From contig JAUSBJ010000048.1 in assembly GCA_030652035.1 (NCBI GenBank), positions 1 to 64,000 on the forward strand: a DNA stretch of 64,000 nt. The letters run 5' to 3'. Made by a program: the position numbers and the translations under genes. The stretch is from Sulfurimicrobium sp. GTDB lineage: Bacteria > Pseudomonadota > Gammaproteobacteria > Burkholderiales > Sulfuricellaceae. Positions 31,250 through 39,537 of the stretch are shown here, in pieces. Below the pieces are notes generated by a model. The model made no database searches. It was not told where the DNA came from and saw only the letters and a program-made list of their open reading frames with translations. The first letter of the stretch is position 1. Each line of letters opens with the position of its first letter.

Positions 31250-31645
31250 TTGGATTCCTTTGTCATTACATGGCGTGAATTACTGATTATCGTGGCAGTT
31301 GTGCTCGCGGTGTATATCGCGGAGATGCTGCTGCTATTGCGCACCAAGCGCGGGTTCAGGCGCTGGAAACCCGAATCCGAGACGGCACAGCCCAAAATCG
31401 AAGCACTTGAATCCGAAATCGAGCAACTGCGTGAACAGATTCTGGCTATTCATCAGCAACTCGAGGATCGCCCCAATCCTCAATCCCAGTATGTCCATTC
31501 GGCTTCACCCCCGGCATCTCCCTATAGCCAGGCCATCCAGATGGCACAGCAGGGCAGGGGGGTGGATGAAGTGGCTGCCGGCTGCGGAATTTCACGTGGC
31601 GAGGCAGAACTGATCGTAGCCATGCACCAGGCGCGTTCGCCATGA
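31250..31645 (+). CDS. DUF2802 small membrane protein
   Basis: This 131-aa protein starts at a TTG preceded by AAGGA. It has one N-terminal transmembrane helix (~9-29, ELLIIVAVVLAVYIAEMLLLL), a short charged coiled-coil stretch (PKIEALESEIEQLREQILAI) and a C-terminal helix-turn-helix-like end (MAQQGRGVDEVAAGCGISRGE), the DUF2802 pattern. Such genes often lie beside flagellar genes. Its stop overlaps the ATG of the fliK-like gene (ATGA), so the two are coupled. The function is unknown; a role in flagellar assembly is inferred from context. Confidence 0.8.
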   Translation: MDSFVITWRELLIIVAVVLAVYIAEMLLLLRTKRGFRRWKPESETAQPKIEALESEIEQLREQILAIHQQLEDRPNPQSQYVHSASPPASPYSQAIQMAQQGRGVDEVAAGCGISRGEAELIVAMHQARSP

Positions 31646-32802
31646 TTCACAGCGACGTACTGACCCAGCTGCAATTTCTGATCAAGACTTCGGCACCACC
31701 GCTGCTGGAGGTTTCCCGGCAGCAACTGGCGTTGCCTCAACTCGTGCCGGGACAAAAGGTTCCCGCCCACGTATTGGCCAACCTGCCCAACGGCCGTTTC
31801 CAGGTGCTGATTGCCGACAAGGCGCTGGACATGAATCTGCCCAGGAATACCCAGCCGGGCGTCACACTGGAACTGGTTTTCGTCACCGCCAAACCACGCC
31901 CCACCTTCATCCTGGCAAGCGATCTGGCCAATGTGACCACCGCTGCCAATAGCGCCACAAATGCCAAGCCCCAGGTTTCGCTCAGCGAAACCGCTCGTTT
32001 TCTTGGCGGACTGCTGGAAAAGGCGGCGCAGCCTGAAGCCGCGCGAGCAAAAGCGGCAAGCATCGCACAGAGCGCCCCGCTGCTTCCTGGCGCACCGGGA
32101 AAAACACTGGATTTTTCTCAAACCCTACGCGGCGCCCTGACGCAAAGCGGACTGTTTTACGAATCCCATCAGGCACAATGGGTGGCCGGCCAACGTCCCC
32201 TGGCCGATTTGCTGCAAGAACCGCAAGGACGCCTGTCTCCTTCTGCGGCTAATCTCCCCCCGCCTGAATCAGGAAAGATGCAGCCTGGCAGGGAATTAGC
32301 CAGCCATTCGAACACCCCTTCCCCAACCATGCCGAATGCAAAGTTCGCCGAGCCGCAACAGACATCCTCTCTCCTCCAGAATCAGCACGATGCACTTCAA
32401 GGCAAGCCACTGGCCGGCTCTCAACCCGCCCATCCGGAGACCCTGCCTATCGTGCGCCAGCAGCTGGAAGCCCTGGATTCACGCCAAGTGGTGTGGCAGG
32501 GCCAGGTCTGGCCCGGACAGGCAATGGACTGGCGGATAGAGGAGCGCTCAGCCCATGAGCAGGGCGGTGGAGAGATCGAGCAGCCGGAGTGGCAAACCAG
32601 CTTGCATCTGATGCTTCCCCAGTTGGGGGAAATCAGCGCCAAATTGATTCTGCACCCCCTGGGCTTGCGCATCCAGCTCGGGGTGACAGAATCCGCAACC
32701 GAGAAACTGATGATCGAAGAGCGACAGGCCTTGCAGCAAGGGATTGAGACATCTGGTTTGCAGCTGGCTGAAATCAAGGTGAGTCGTGAAGCAGCCAGAT
32801 GA
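31642..32802 (+). CDS. FliK-like flagellar hook-length control protein
   Basis: This 386-aa protein has an N-terminal ~100-residue beta-rich part, a long low-complexity middle (~115-270, rich in Pro, Ser, Ala, Gln) and a C-terminal domain (WQTSLHLMLPQLGEISAKLI, ILHPLGLRIQLGVTE) that resembles the FliK C-terminal type III switch domain. FliK measures hook length and triggers the export switch by contacting FlhB. Consistent with that, the next gene encodes a FlhB C-terminal homologue. The start overlaps the DUF2802 stop by four bases. No hook, rod or motor gene lies in this window, so this is a detached group. Confidence 0.75.
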   Translation: MIHSDVLTQLQFLIKTSAPPLLEVSRQQLALPQLVPGQKVPAHVLANLPNGRFQVLIADKALDMNLPRNTQPGVTLELVFVTAKPRPTFILASDLANVTTAANSATNAKPQVSLSETARFLGGLLEKAAQPEAARAKAASIAQSAPLLPGAPGKTLDFSQTLRGALTQSGLFYESHQAQWVAGQRPLADLLQEPQGRLSPSAANLPPPESGKMQPGRELASHSNTPSPTMPNAKFAEPQQTSSLLQNQHDALQGKPLAGSQPAHPETLPIVRQQLEALDSRQVVWQGQVWPGQAMDWRIEERSAHEQGGGEIEQPEWQTSLHLMLPQLGEISAKLILHPLGLRIQLGVTESATEKLMIEERQALQQGIETSGLQLAEIKVSREAAR

Positions 32803-33076
32803 CCGGCGTACCGCCGTCGCACTGGCTTACAATTCCGGCCAGTCTGCCCCTAAAGTGGTGGCCAAGGGACGAGGCCTGCTGGCAGATGCCATCATCGAAC
32901 GCGCCAAGGAAGCCGGCGTGTACGTTCACGAGTCTCCTGCCTTGGTATCCCTGCTGATGCAGGTCGACATGGACCAGCATATTCCCCCCGAACTGTATCT
33001 GGCAGTTGCCGAGCTGCTGGCCTGGCTATACCGGCTGGAGCATGGCGAAACAGTGGAAGCACCCCCAGCGGTTTAA
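32786..33076 (+). CDS. FlhB C-terminal homologue (FhlB type)
   Basis: This 96-aa protein resembles the cytoplasmic domain of FlhB/YscU-type export switch proteins: RRTAVALAYNSGQSAPKVVAKGRG followed by LADAIIERAKEAGVYVHESPAL and IPPELYLAVAELLAWLYRLE. The NPTH self-cleavage motif of true FlhB is absent (the place reads NSGQ), and there is no membrane domain, which matches the small FhlB proteins. It starts at a GTG 17 bases before the fliK-like stop, so the pair is translationally coupled. A role as a modulator of flagellar export is inferred. Confidence 0.8.
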   Translation: MKQPDDRRTAVALAYNSGQSAPKVVAKGRGLLADAIIERAKEAGVYVHESPALVSLLMQVDMDQHIPPELYLAVAELLAWLYRLEHGETVEAPPAV

Positions 33077-33136
33077 CCCCGAAACCGTCAATCAGAACCT
33101 CTGCCAAGAAATAAAACGCCTCCAGCAGGGGAAGGG

Positions 33137-35713
33137 TCAAGACTGGAGCTGTTTCAGCAATTCGGTTTCAAATTGTAATACTTCTCTGGATTTTTCCAGC
33201 ACTGTGCCGGAGATGAGAAAGGTGTCTTCGGCCCGTTCACCCAAGGTATTAATCTTGGCCGTGTGGAGATGCACTCCATGCGCGAGAAAAACCCGGGCAA
33301 TACCGTAAAGCAGGCCGGTGCGATCGCCTGCAATGAGAGACAGAACCTGATAAAGGCCTTTTTCGTCCGGCCGGATGCTGACCTGGGGGCTGATGGGAAA
33401 ATGCTTCAAATGCCGGCTAACCCGGCCACGCGTGGGTTCTTCCAGAGGCCTGGCCTGACGCAATTGTTGCGTCAGTTCATATTCGATATAGTTCAGCAGA
33501 TCGCGGTAGTGCGTAGCGCGTTGCTCTTCATCCAGCACAACGAAGCTGTCCAGGGCATCGCCACCACGCGTGGTATGGATTTTGGCTTCGACGATGTTGA
33601 AACCCACGCGTTCGAAAAAACCGCAAATTCGGGCAAAAAGATCTTCGCGGTCCGGCGTGTAGATCATCACCTGCAAGCCTTCGCCACTTGGCGCCAGGCG
33701 CGCCCGGACAAAGGGTGTGCCTTCGGCGCCAAGTCTCTCCAGAACGCGTGTATGCCAGGCTATTTCCTGCGCCTCATGGCGCATGAAATAGCCCTCGTCC
33801 AGTTTGCTCCAGAGATTCTGGGCGGCAGATTCGGGTACGGCGTGCTGGCGCAGAATGCTTAAGGCTTCGAGCTGTCTTTCATGCAATTGCTCTCCGGCGC
33901 TTGCCGCACCGCACAGGAAACGGCAGGTTGCGTTATAAAGATTTTCCAGCAGGCGACTCTTCCACGCATTCCATACCTTGGGGCTGGTGCCGCGAATGTC
34001 CGCCACCGTGAGCAGATAGAGCGCCGTGAGATGGCGCTCATCGCGCATCTTGCCGCCGAATGCGGCTATTACGTCAGGATCGCTGATGTCCTCTTTCTGT
34101 GCCACTGCGGACATCATGAGATGGCTTTCGACCAGCCAGCAAACCTGTTCCGTATCTTCCTGATTCAGTCCATGCTGGCGGCAGAAACGCCGTGCATCGG
34201 CCTTGCCGAGTTTTGAGTGGTCTCCACCCCGTCCCTTTGCAATATCGTGGAATAGCGCTGCCAGATACAGCACCTCTGGCCTTTCAAATGCGCCTATCAT
34301 GCGGCTGCACAGAGGAAATTCGTGAGAAAACTCGGGGACGGTAAAGCGCCGCAGGTTGCGCAGCACCATCAGGGTGTGCTCATCCACTGTGTAGACGTGA
34401 AACAGGTCATGCTGCATCTGGCCGACAATGCGCCCAAAAGCCGGGATATAGCGGCCCAGAACGCCATACTGGTTCATCCTGCGCAATACATGTGTCAATC
34501 CGCCAGGCTCGCGGATAATCGCCATGAAACGTTCCCGATTCGTGGCATCGCGCCGGAAAGCGGCATCAATCAGAGGCACGGCGCGCCACAGGGCGCGCAG
34601 CGTGGGAGCGCAAATGCCCTTCAGTTCACCATGCCGTTCCAATAAATGAAAGCACTCGAGAATAGCATCCGGCTCGCGCTGGAAAATATCTTCATGACAG
34701 GCCTCCAGCAACTGATTGCGCGCCCGGAAACGAGCGCTGAGGAGGAGGGGAGGCGCCTCCGGAGCAGAGCGCAGACGGGCGCCCAGGTTTTGCAGCAAAA
34801 TCTCGTTCATCAGGCTGACGGCCTTGGCGGTCCGGTAATAACGCTGCATCAGGTGTTCGCTGGCGGAACGGTTTTTCTTGCGGCTCAGGCCCAGTTGCTC
34901 GGCCAGGGGAACCTGAAAATCGAACAACAGCCGGTCCTCGCGGCGCTTGGCCAAATAATGCAGGCGAATCCGCAAGCCTTGCAGAAACTGCTCGTTACGC
35001 TGGATCTGGCGTGCTTCCTGGTCGGTAATCAGGGATTCGGTCACCAGTTCCTTCCATGTGCTCCCCAGTTTCAGGGCCTGGCTAATCCACAGCACCGTCT
35101 GTAAATCGCGCAGGCCACCGGGGCTTTCCTTGAGATTGGGTTCAAGATTGTAGGCCGTATCATGAAAGCGCAGATGGCGCTGCTGTTGTTCAAGGAGCTT
35201 GGCCTGGAGAAAGGCAGGGCGGTCCAGCGTGTTGTGCAGTGAAAACAGCAAACGTTCAAAAACGGCGTTATTGCCAGCCAGCAGGCGGGCTTCGAGCAAG
35301 TTGGTCTGAACTGTGACATCCTTGACGGACTCTTCAAGGCACTCGTTCACTGTCCTAACGCTATGACCAACATCCAGGCCGATATCCCAAAACAGGCCTA
35401 TCATTCGCTCAAGTCTGGCTGCAACTTCCGCATCCGGTTCACACTCAAGCAGTAACAGCAAATCGACATCGGAATGCGGAAAAAGCAAGCCGCGGCCATA
35501 ACCACCTACAGCCACCAGCGCTGCCGATGCTGGCATGTTGCCGCCACGCCAGATTTCTCGCAGAACGCCATCAATCAACTGCGCATGGTGGCGCAGGGCG
35601 GCGAGGGCGTTAGGCCGACGGAAGAACCGCTCGGCAAGAGCGGCGCGTCCATCCTGGATAAGCGTGCGCCAATGGGCCACATTCTGACCCTGCGTAACAA
35701 CTGCCAAGGTCAT
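33137..35713 (-). CDS. glnD: [protein-PII] uridylyltransferase/uridylyl-removing enzyme
   Basis: GlnD senses glutamine and uridylylates or deuridylylates PII proteins, setting nitrogen status. The 858-aa protein has the nucleotidyltransferase motif GGYGRGLLFPHSDVDLLLL (~residues 69-87), a central HD domain (ALFHDIAKGRGGDHSKLG) for uridylyl removal, and two C-terminal ACT domains (~residues 690-770, VMIYTPDREDLFARICGFF; and ~795-858, QVLSLIAGDRTGLLYGIA). The ATG at 35713 sits one base past the map stop; an in-frame TTG three codons earlier overlaps map. It is coupled to map as usual in this class. Confidence 0.96.
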   Translation of the reverse strand: MTLAVVTQGQNVAHWRTLIQDGRAALAERFFRRPNALAALRHHAQLIDGVLREIWRGGNMPASAALVAVGGYGRGLLFPHSDVDLLLLLECEPDAEVAARLERMIGLFWDIGLDVGHSVRTVNECLEESVKDVTVQTNLLEARLLAGNNAVFERLLFSLHNTLDRPAFLQAKLLEQQQRHLRFHDTAYNLEPNLKESPGGLRDLQTVLWISQALKLGSTWKELVTESLITDQEARQIQRNEQFLQGLRIRLHYLAKRREDRLLFDFQVPLAEQLGLSRKKNRSASEHLMQRYYRTAKAVSLMNEILLQNLGARLRSAPEAPPLLLSARFRARNQLLEACHEDIFQREPDAILECFHLLERHGELKGICAPTLRALWRAVPLIDAAFRRDATNRERFMAIIREPGGLTHVLRRMNQYGVLGRYIPAFGRIVGQMQHDLFHVYTVDEHTLMVLRNLRRFTVPEFSHEFPLCSRMIGAFERPEVLYLAALFHDIAKGRGGDHSKLGKADARRFCRQHGLNQEDTEQVCWLVESHLMMSAVAQKEDISDPDVIAAFGGKMRDERHLTALYLLTVADIRGTSPKVWNAWKSRLLENLYNATCRFLCGAASAGEQLHERQLEALSILRQHAVPESAAQNLWSKLDEGYFMRHEAQEIAWHTRVLERLGAEGTPFVRARLAPSGEGLQVMIYTPDREDLFARICGFFERVGFNIVEAKIHTTRGGDALDSFVVLDEEQRATHYRDLLNYIEYELTQQLRQARPLEEPTRGRVSRHLKHFPISPQVSIRPDEKGLYQVLSLIAGDRTGLLYGIARVFLAHGVHLHTAKINTLGERAEDTFLISGTVLEKSREVLQFETELLKQLQS

Positions 35714-35714
35714 A

Positions 35715-36515
35715 TCAGGCAATGGATGCGGGAATGGGCGGCATACCTGAGGAGGCTGTCAAAACCTCGAAACCGCTCTCACTCACCAGAATCGTGTGCT
35801 CCCATTGGGCGGAAAGGCTGTGGTCTTTGGTGACGATGGTCCAGCCATCGCCAAGCTGGCGAATATCGCGCCGCCCGGCGTTGATCATGGGCTCTATGGT
35901 AAAAATCATGCCTGCCTCAAGTTTGGGGCCGGTTTTGGGCTTGCCGTAATGCAGCACTTGCGGGTCTTCATGAAATTCACGCCCAATACCGTGGCCACAA
36001 AACTCGCGTACGACACTGAAGCCGTTATTCTCGGCATGGCGCTGTATCACGTGGCCGATGTCACCCAGATGCGCGCCCGGCCTGACGGCCTTGATGCCCA
36101 GCCACAGGCACTCATAGGTGATCTCGCACAGCCGTTTGGCCTGAATGGAAGGCTCCCCGACGTAATACATGCGGCTGCTGTCACCGTGATAGCCGTCCTT
36201 GATCACGGTCACGTCGACATTGATGATGTCGCCATTTTTCAGTTTTTTGTCGCTGGGCACGCCATGGCAAACCTGGTGATTGACTGAAGTGCAAATGGAT
36301 TTCGGGTAGGGGTTATGACCTGACGGCGCATAATTCAACGGCGCAGGAATGGCATGCTGAACGTCGATGGTGTAATCGTGGCATAACTTGTCCAGATCAG
36401 CAGTCGTGATGCCGGCTTTGACAAACTGTCCGATGTAATCGAGTTGCTCGCCAGCGAGGCGACCGGCGACGCGCATTTTTTCGATCTCATCCGGTGTCTT
36501 GATGCTAATGCTCAT
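35715..36515 (-). CDS. map: type I methionine aminopeptidase
   Basis: Map removes the initiator methionine from nascent proteins. The 266-aa length matches E. coli Map (264). The metal ligands are visible in order: Asp in VDVTVIKDGYHGDSSRM (two Asp), His in REFCGHGIGREFH, and Glu in FTIEPM and in the C-terminal EHTILV. The substrate His is in PSGHNPYPKSICTSVNHQVCHG. It is the first gene of a map-glnD unit and has a plausible sigma-70 promoter 36 bases upstream. rpsB/tsf, the usual convergent neighbours in many genomes, are not here. Confidence 0.97.
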   Translation of the reverse strand: MSISIKTPDEIEKMRVAGRLAGEQLDYIGQFVKAGITTADLDKLCHDYTIDVQHAIPAPLNYAPSGHNPYPKSICTSVNHQVCHGVPSDKKLKNGDIINVDVTVIKDGYHGDSSRMYYVGEPSIQAKRLCEITYECLWLGIKAVRPGAHLGDIGHVIQRHAENNGFSVVREFCGHGIGREFHEDPQVLHYGKPKTGPKLEAGMIFTIEPMINAGRRDIRQLGDGWTIVTKDHSLSAQWEHTILVSESGFEVLTASSGMPPIPASIA

Positions 36516-36550
36516 AAATTGTAATTGTACGGTTCGTGTGAAATGGTCAA

Positions 36551-36579
36551 AGAATAGAGGATCGCAGCCATTTGATCAA
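36551..36579 (-). promoter_or_regulatory. predicted sigma-70 promoter of map-glnD
   Basis: On the minus strand TTGATC (complement of 36574-36579) and TATTCT (complement of 36551-36556) are separated by exactly 17 bases, and the -10 lies about 36 bases before the map start. Four of six bases match each consensus. The rest of the 213-base gap to the amylosucrase stop shows only AT-rich sequence. Confidence 0.5.
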
Positions 36580-36728
36580 TGAATGTGGATCGCGAAGTCC
36601 ATACTAGACGGCTTCATATGCCTACCCATTGCTACGTATAATGTATATTATGTTAAATGTAGGATATCCTAGAGCTCGAAAGCAAGAAAATTGACCACAC
36701 GATGTAACGGCATCCTTGTTGCTGCCTC

Positions 36729-38681
36729 TCAGTCAGTGAGCCAATAACAGGACAATGGAGGCAGCGTAAGCGTATTATTTTCAACCGCGATGAATTCACC
36801 CGAGCAGATATCTTTCATACCCCCCTGCTGGAAAAAGCCGAACGTTCTCAATGAGTCAACGTGAAGCGACTTCGCTTCGAAGTTGAAGTTTCCGACTACC
36901 AGCACTCTGTTGCGATTATTTTGTGGATCGGTCCGGGAAAACACCAGCAAATTAGGGTCGCCCACCGTCAGTAATTGACGGTTGTCGAAATCCGCGAACG
37001 CCGTCGTCTCTTTGCGTAGCGCGATAATTTTTTTCAGTGCGCTGAATATTCGCTGCTCCACCGTGCCGCTTTCATGGCGTCTCGCCGCCTTGTTCCAGTC
37101 GAAGTGAGAACGATGCATCCAGCGATTGTCATCGGCCTTGGAGGGATCTGCGAGGTATTCCAGGCTGTTGAGCGTGCCGATCGCATCACCGTAGTAAAGC
37201 AGGGGAATCCCGCCAAACGAAAGAATCATGCTGTGCAGCAGCACGATGGTTTTGATCGCTGCCTCGATGGCTGCTTCATCTCCGCTTTCGAGTGCACTTT
37301 CAAGGCCGACCAGTGAGGCAAGAGAGCCGGAAATGCGCGCATCACCGGTTTTCGGGTTCTCGCCGAAGGGCAGTCCCCGCGCTGGCGAGCCGGGAAATCT
37401 GCCGGTGAAGTAATCGATCACGAAGCGCCGGTGCTGTGCCGGATCGTAGCCGGCCAGGCGGATGTCGCTGTCGTCGAAACCCAGGCCGATGTCGTCGTGG
37501 CAGCGCACGTAGTTGAGCCAGGTTGCCCGTTCCAGCTTGTTGGGCAGGTTCTTGACGCCATGGCTGAGCACGCTCGCGTTCTTGGTTGCCACCGCATCCC
37601 AGAGCAGGGCCATGAAGGTGGCGTTGTAGGCGATCTCGCATTCCTTGGCATTGATCGCGTCCTCGCCGAAATACTTGGAAATTTCACCGGGGGCAACGAT
37701 GGCTTCCGCGATGAACAGCACGCCCGGCGCGGTCACCTGGCAGCAGTCCTTCATCAGTTGCAGCAAGAGATGCGCCTCGCGCTCATTCTGGCAGACGCTG
37801 CCCATCTTCTTCCACAGAAAAGCGACCGCATCCAGGCGCAGGATGTCCGCCCCCTGGTTGGCCCAGAACAGGATGATGTCGATCATTTCGATCAGCACCG
37901 CCGGGTTGCGGTAGTTCAGATCCCACTGGTAGTTGTTGAATACCGTCATCACCCACTTGCCCATTTCCTCGTCCCAGGTGAAGTTGCCGGGGGCGGTGGC
38001 CGGGAAAATCTCCGGCATGGTTTCCTCGTAGATGTCGGGTGTCTCGCGGTCGTCGAAGACGAAGTAGTAATCCTGGTATTTTTTTTCGCCCTTGCGCGCC
38101 CGCTGCGCCCATTCGTGTTCGTCCGAGGTGTGGTTGACCACCACATCGAGGGCCAGCAGCATGTCGCGCTTCTTGAGCGTGGCGGCCAGCGCTTCCACAT
38201 CCTCGGTGGTACCGAAACGGGGGTCGATGCGGAAAAAGTCGCGCACAGCGTAGCCGCCGTCGCTCTTGTCCGGGGGGCAGTCGAGCATGGGCATGACGTG
38301 CAGCATGTTGATGCCCAGTTCCTGCAGGTAAGGCAGGTTGGCGCGCAAGCCTTTCAGGTCATCAGCGAAACGGTCGCAGTACAACGCCATGCCGACCCAC
38401 TTCTGGCACAGGAACCAGTTGTAGTCCTTTTCCCTTGCCAGGTCGGACTTGCGCAGCGTGGGTGTCCGTTCGATATAGCGCAGTGCCAGCGTTTCGACCA
38501 GACTGACCATCTGTTCCTTGAAATCCGGGCGGTCGCCATACAGCAGGCTGAACAGGGAATGGATGGCGTAAAAGTTTGCCCCGAGGCGGGTGTAGAAATG
38601 CCGCAAGCGCATTTTTCCGATCTCGGGTTTCAGCTCGAGCAGAATTTCGTTCAGCAGGGAATGGGAGACTTGTTCGTACAT
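36729..38681 (-). CDS. ams: amylosucrase (GH13)
   Basis: Amylosucrase transfers glucose from sucrose onto a glucan, or hydrolyses sucrose. The 650-aa protein fits the family (Neisseria enzyme 636 aa). It has the N-terminal helical domain (LRHFYTRLGANFYAIHSLFSLLYG), the GH13 barrel with LDVVVNHTSDEHEW, the nucleophile Asp in ADILRLDAVAF (about residue 283) and the acid/base Glu in LFIAEAIVAPGE (about 325), and VRCHDDIGLGF as the conserved His-Asp pair. It is the last gene of the sps-spp-ams operon (19 bases after spp), so it probably turns over the sucrose made by that pathway, linking sucrose and glycogen stores. Confidence 0.94.
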   Translation of the reverse strand: MYEQVSHSLLNEILLELKPEIGKMRLRHFYTRLGANFYAIHSLFSLLYGDRPDFKEQMVSLVETLALRYIERTPTLRKSDLAREKDYNWFLCQKWVGMALYCDRFADDLKGLRANLPYLQELGINMLHVMPMLDCPPDKSDGGYAVRDFFRIDPRFGTTEDVEALAATLKKRDMLLALDVVVNHTSDEHEWAQRARKGEKKYQDYYFVFDDRETPDIYEETMPEIFPATAPGNFTWDEEMGKWVMTVFNNYQWDLNYRNPAVLIEMIDIILFWANQGADILRLDAVAFLWKKMGSVCQNEREAHLLLQLMKDCCQVTAPGVLFIAEAIVAPGEISKYFGEDAINAKECEIAYNATFMALLWDAVATKNASVLSHGVKNLPNKLERATWLNYVRCHDDIGLGFDDSDIRLAGYDPAQHRRFVIDYFTGRFPGSPARGLPFGENPKTGDARISGSLASLVGLESALESGDEAAIEAAIKTIVLLHSMILSFGGIPLLYYGDAIGTLNSLEYLADPSKADDNRWMHRSHFDWNKAARRHESGTVEQRIFSALKKIIALRKETTAFADFDNRQLLTVGDPNLLVFSRTDPQNNRNRVLVVGNFNFEAKSLHVDSLRTFGFFQQGGMKDICSGEFIAVENNTLTLPPLSCYWLTD

Positions 38682-38700
38682 TAAGCATTCTCTAGTTCAA

Positions 38701-39537
38701 TTATTGATCTTGTTCGCGCAGCCATGCATCCACTTCCGGTTGGTAATGTGCAACCCCCTCCAGGATGCCGGCGCTGTAATTGCCATTCATCCCGAGGTAG
38801 TTGCCCCGTGCGACATAAAAGGCATCTTTATGCGCTTTTGCCGCCTGGTTTCTGACTTCGGCATCGGCGTTGGCCACCAGCACGGCGGGAATATCGCTCA
38901 GCAGCACGTCCAGATCGTTGCCACTGTCACCGGCAAAGACCGTGTCCTCGCGACCGAAGCCTCTTTGCTGCATCAGGAAGTGGATGGCGTGCAGTTTGTT
39001 GGCGCTGGCGGGGAGGATGTCCAGCAAACCGATCCCGGCCAGTTCGTCGATGCTCCAGATCAGGTTGGCCTTTATTCCGGCCTGCCCCAGTTGCACTTCC
39101 ATCTCGCTAAGCAATTGTTTCGTATCCATTCCCAGCGCAACATAAAAGCTGAGCTTGTGGCGATTCTGCTTTTCTTTTTCCTGCAATCTCAACGCCGAAA
39201 AATCGCTCAAAAACTTATGCAGTTCGTCATGGGTCAAACCACGCCAATCCGGCGCGATTTGCTCGTCCCATGCGTCCCATTGCCGCCAGCCGCCGGTCGA
39301 ATCGATCTGATAGATGGTCGAGCCAACGTCAGCGATGGCGAAATCGGGTTGCGGCAGGCCGAATTCCGCAATGGCCTGCTCGATAAGGGCGCGATGTCGG
39401 CCGGTCACATAGGCAAGCGTTACCTCATTGAGGCTTACCAAGTCCTGGAAACGTTTATGGGCGGTAGGCGATTCGGGTTGTGGGCCATTCGGGATCAATG
39501 TCCGGTCGAGGTCGGTACACAGGAGGAATCGCTTCAA
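38701..39537 (-). CDS. spp: sucrose-6F-phosphate phosphatase
   Basis: This 278-aa HAD-superfamily phosphatase (type IIB cap) removes phosphate from sucrose 6F-phosphate. The catalytic DxDxT motif is intact as CTDLDRTLIPNG (Asp9, Asp11), with YVTGRH as motif II and VFAGDSGNDLDVL as motif IV. It starts with a TTG overlapping the sps TGA (TTGA), preceded by GGAG, so it is translationally coupled to sps and should act on its product. It supplies the phosphatase activity that the C-terminal HAD-like domain of the neighbouring synthase seems to have lost. Confidence 0.9.
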   Translation of the reverse strand: MKRFLLCTDLDRTLIPNGPQPESPTAHKRFQDLVSLNEVTLAYVTGRHRALIEQAIAEFGLPQPDFAIADVGSTIYQIDSTGGWRQWDAWDEQIAPDWRGLTHDELHKFLSDFSALRLQEKEKQNRHKLSFYVALGMDTKQLLSEMEVQLGQAGIKANLIWSIDELAGIGLLDILPASANKLHAIHFLMQQRGFGREDTVFAGDSGNDLDVLLSDIPAVLVANADAEVRNQAAKAHKDAFYVARGNYLGMNGNYSAGILEGVAHYQPEVDAWLREQDQ

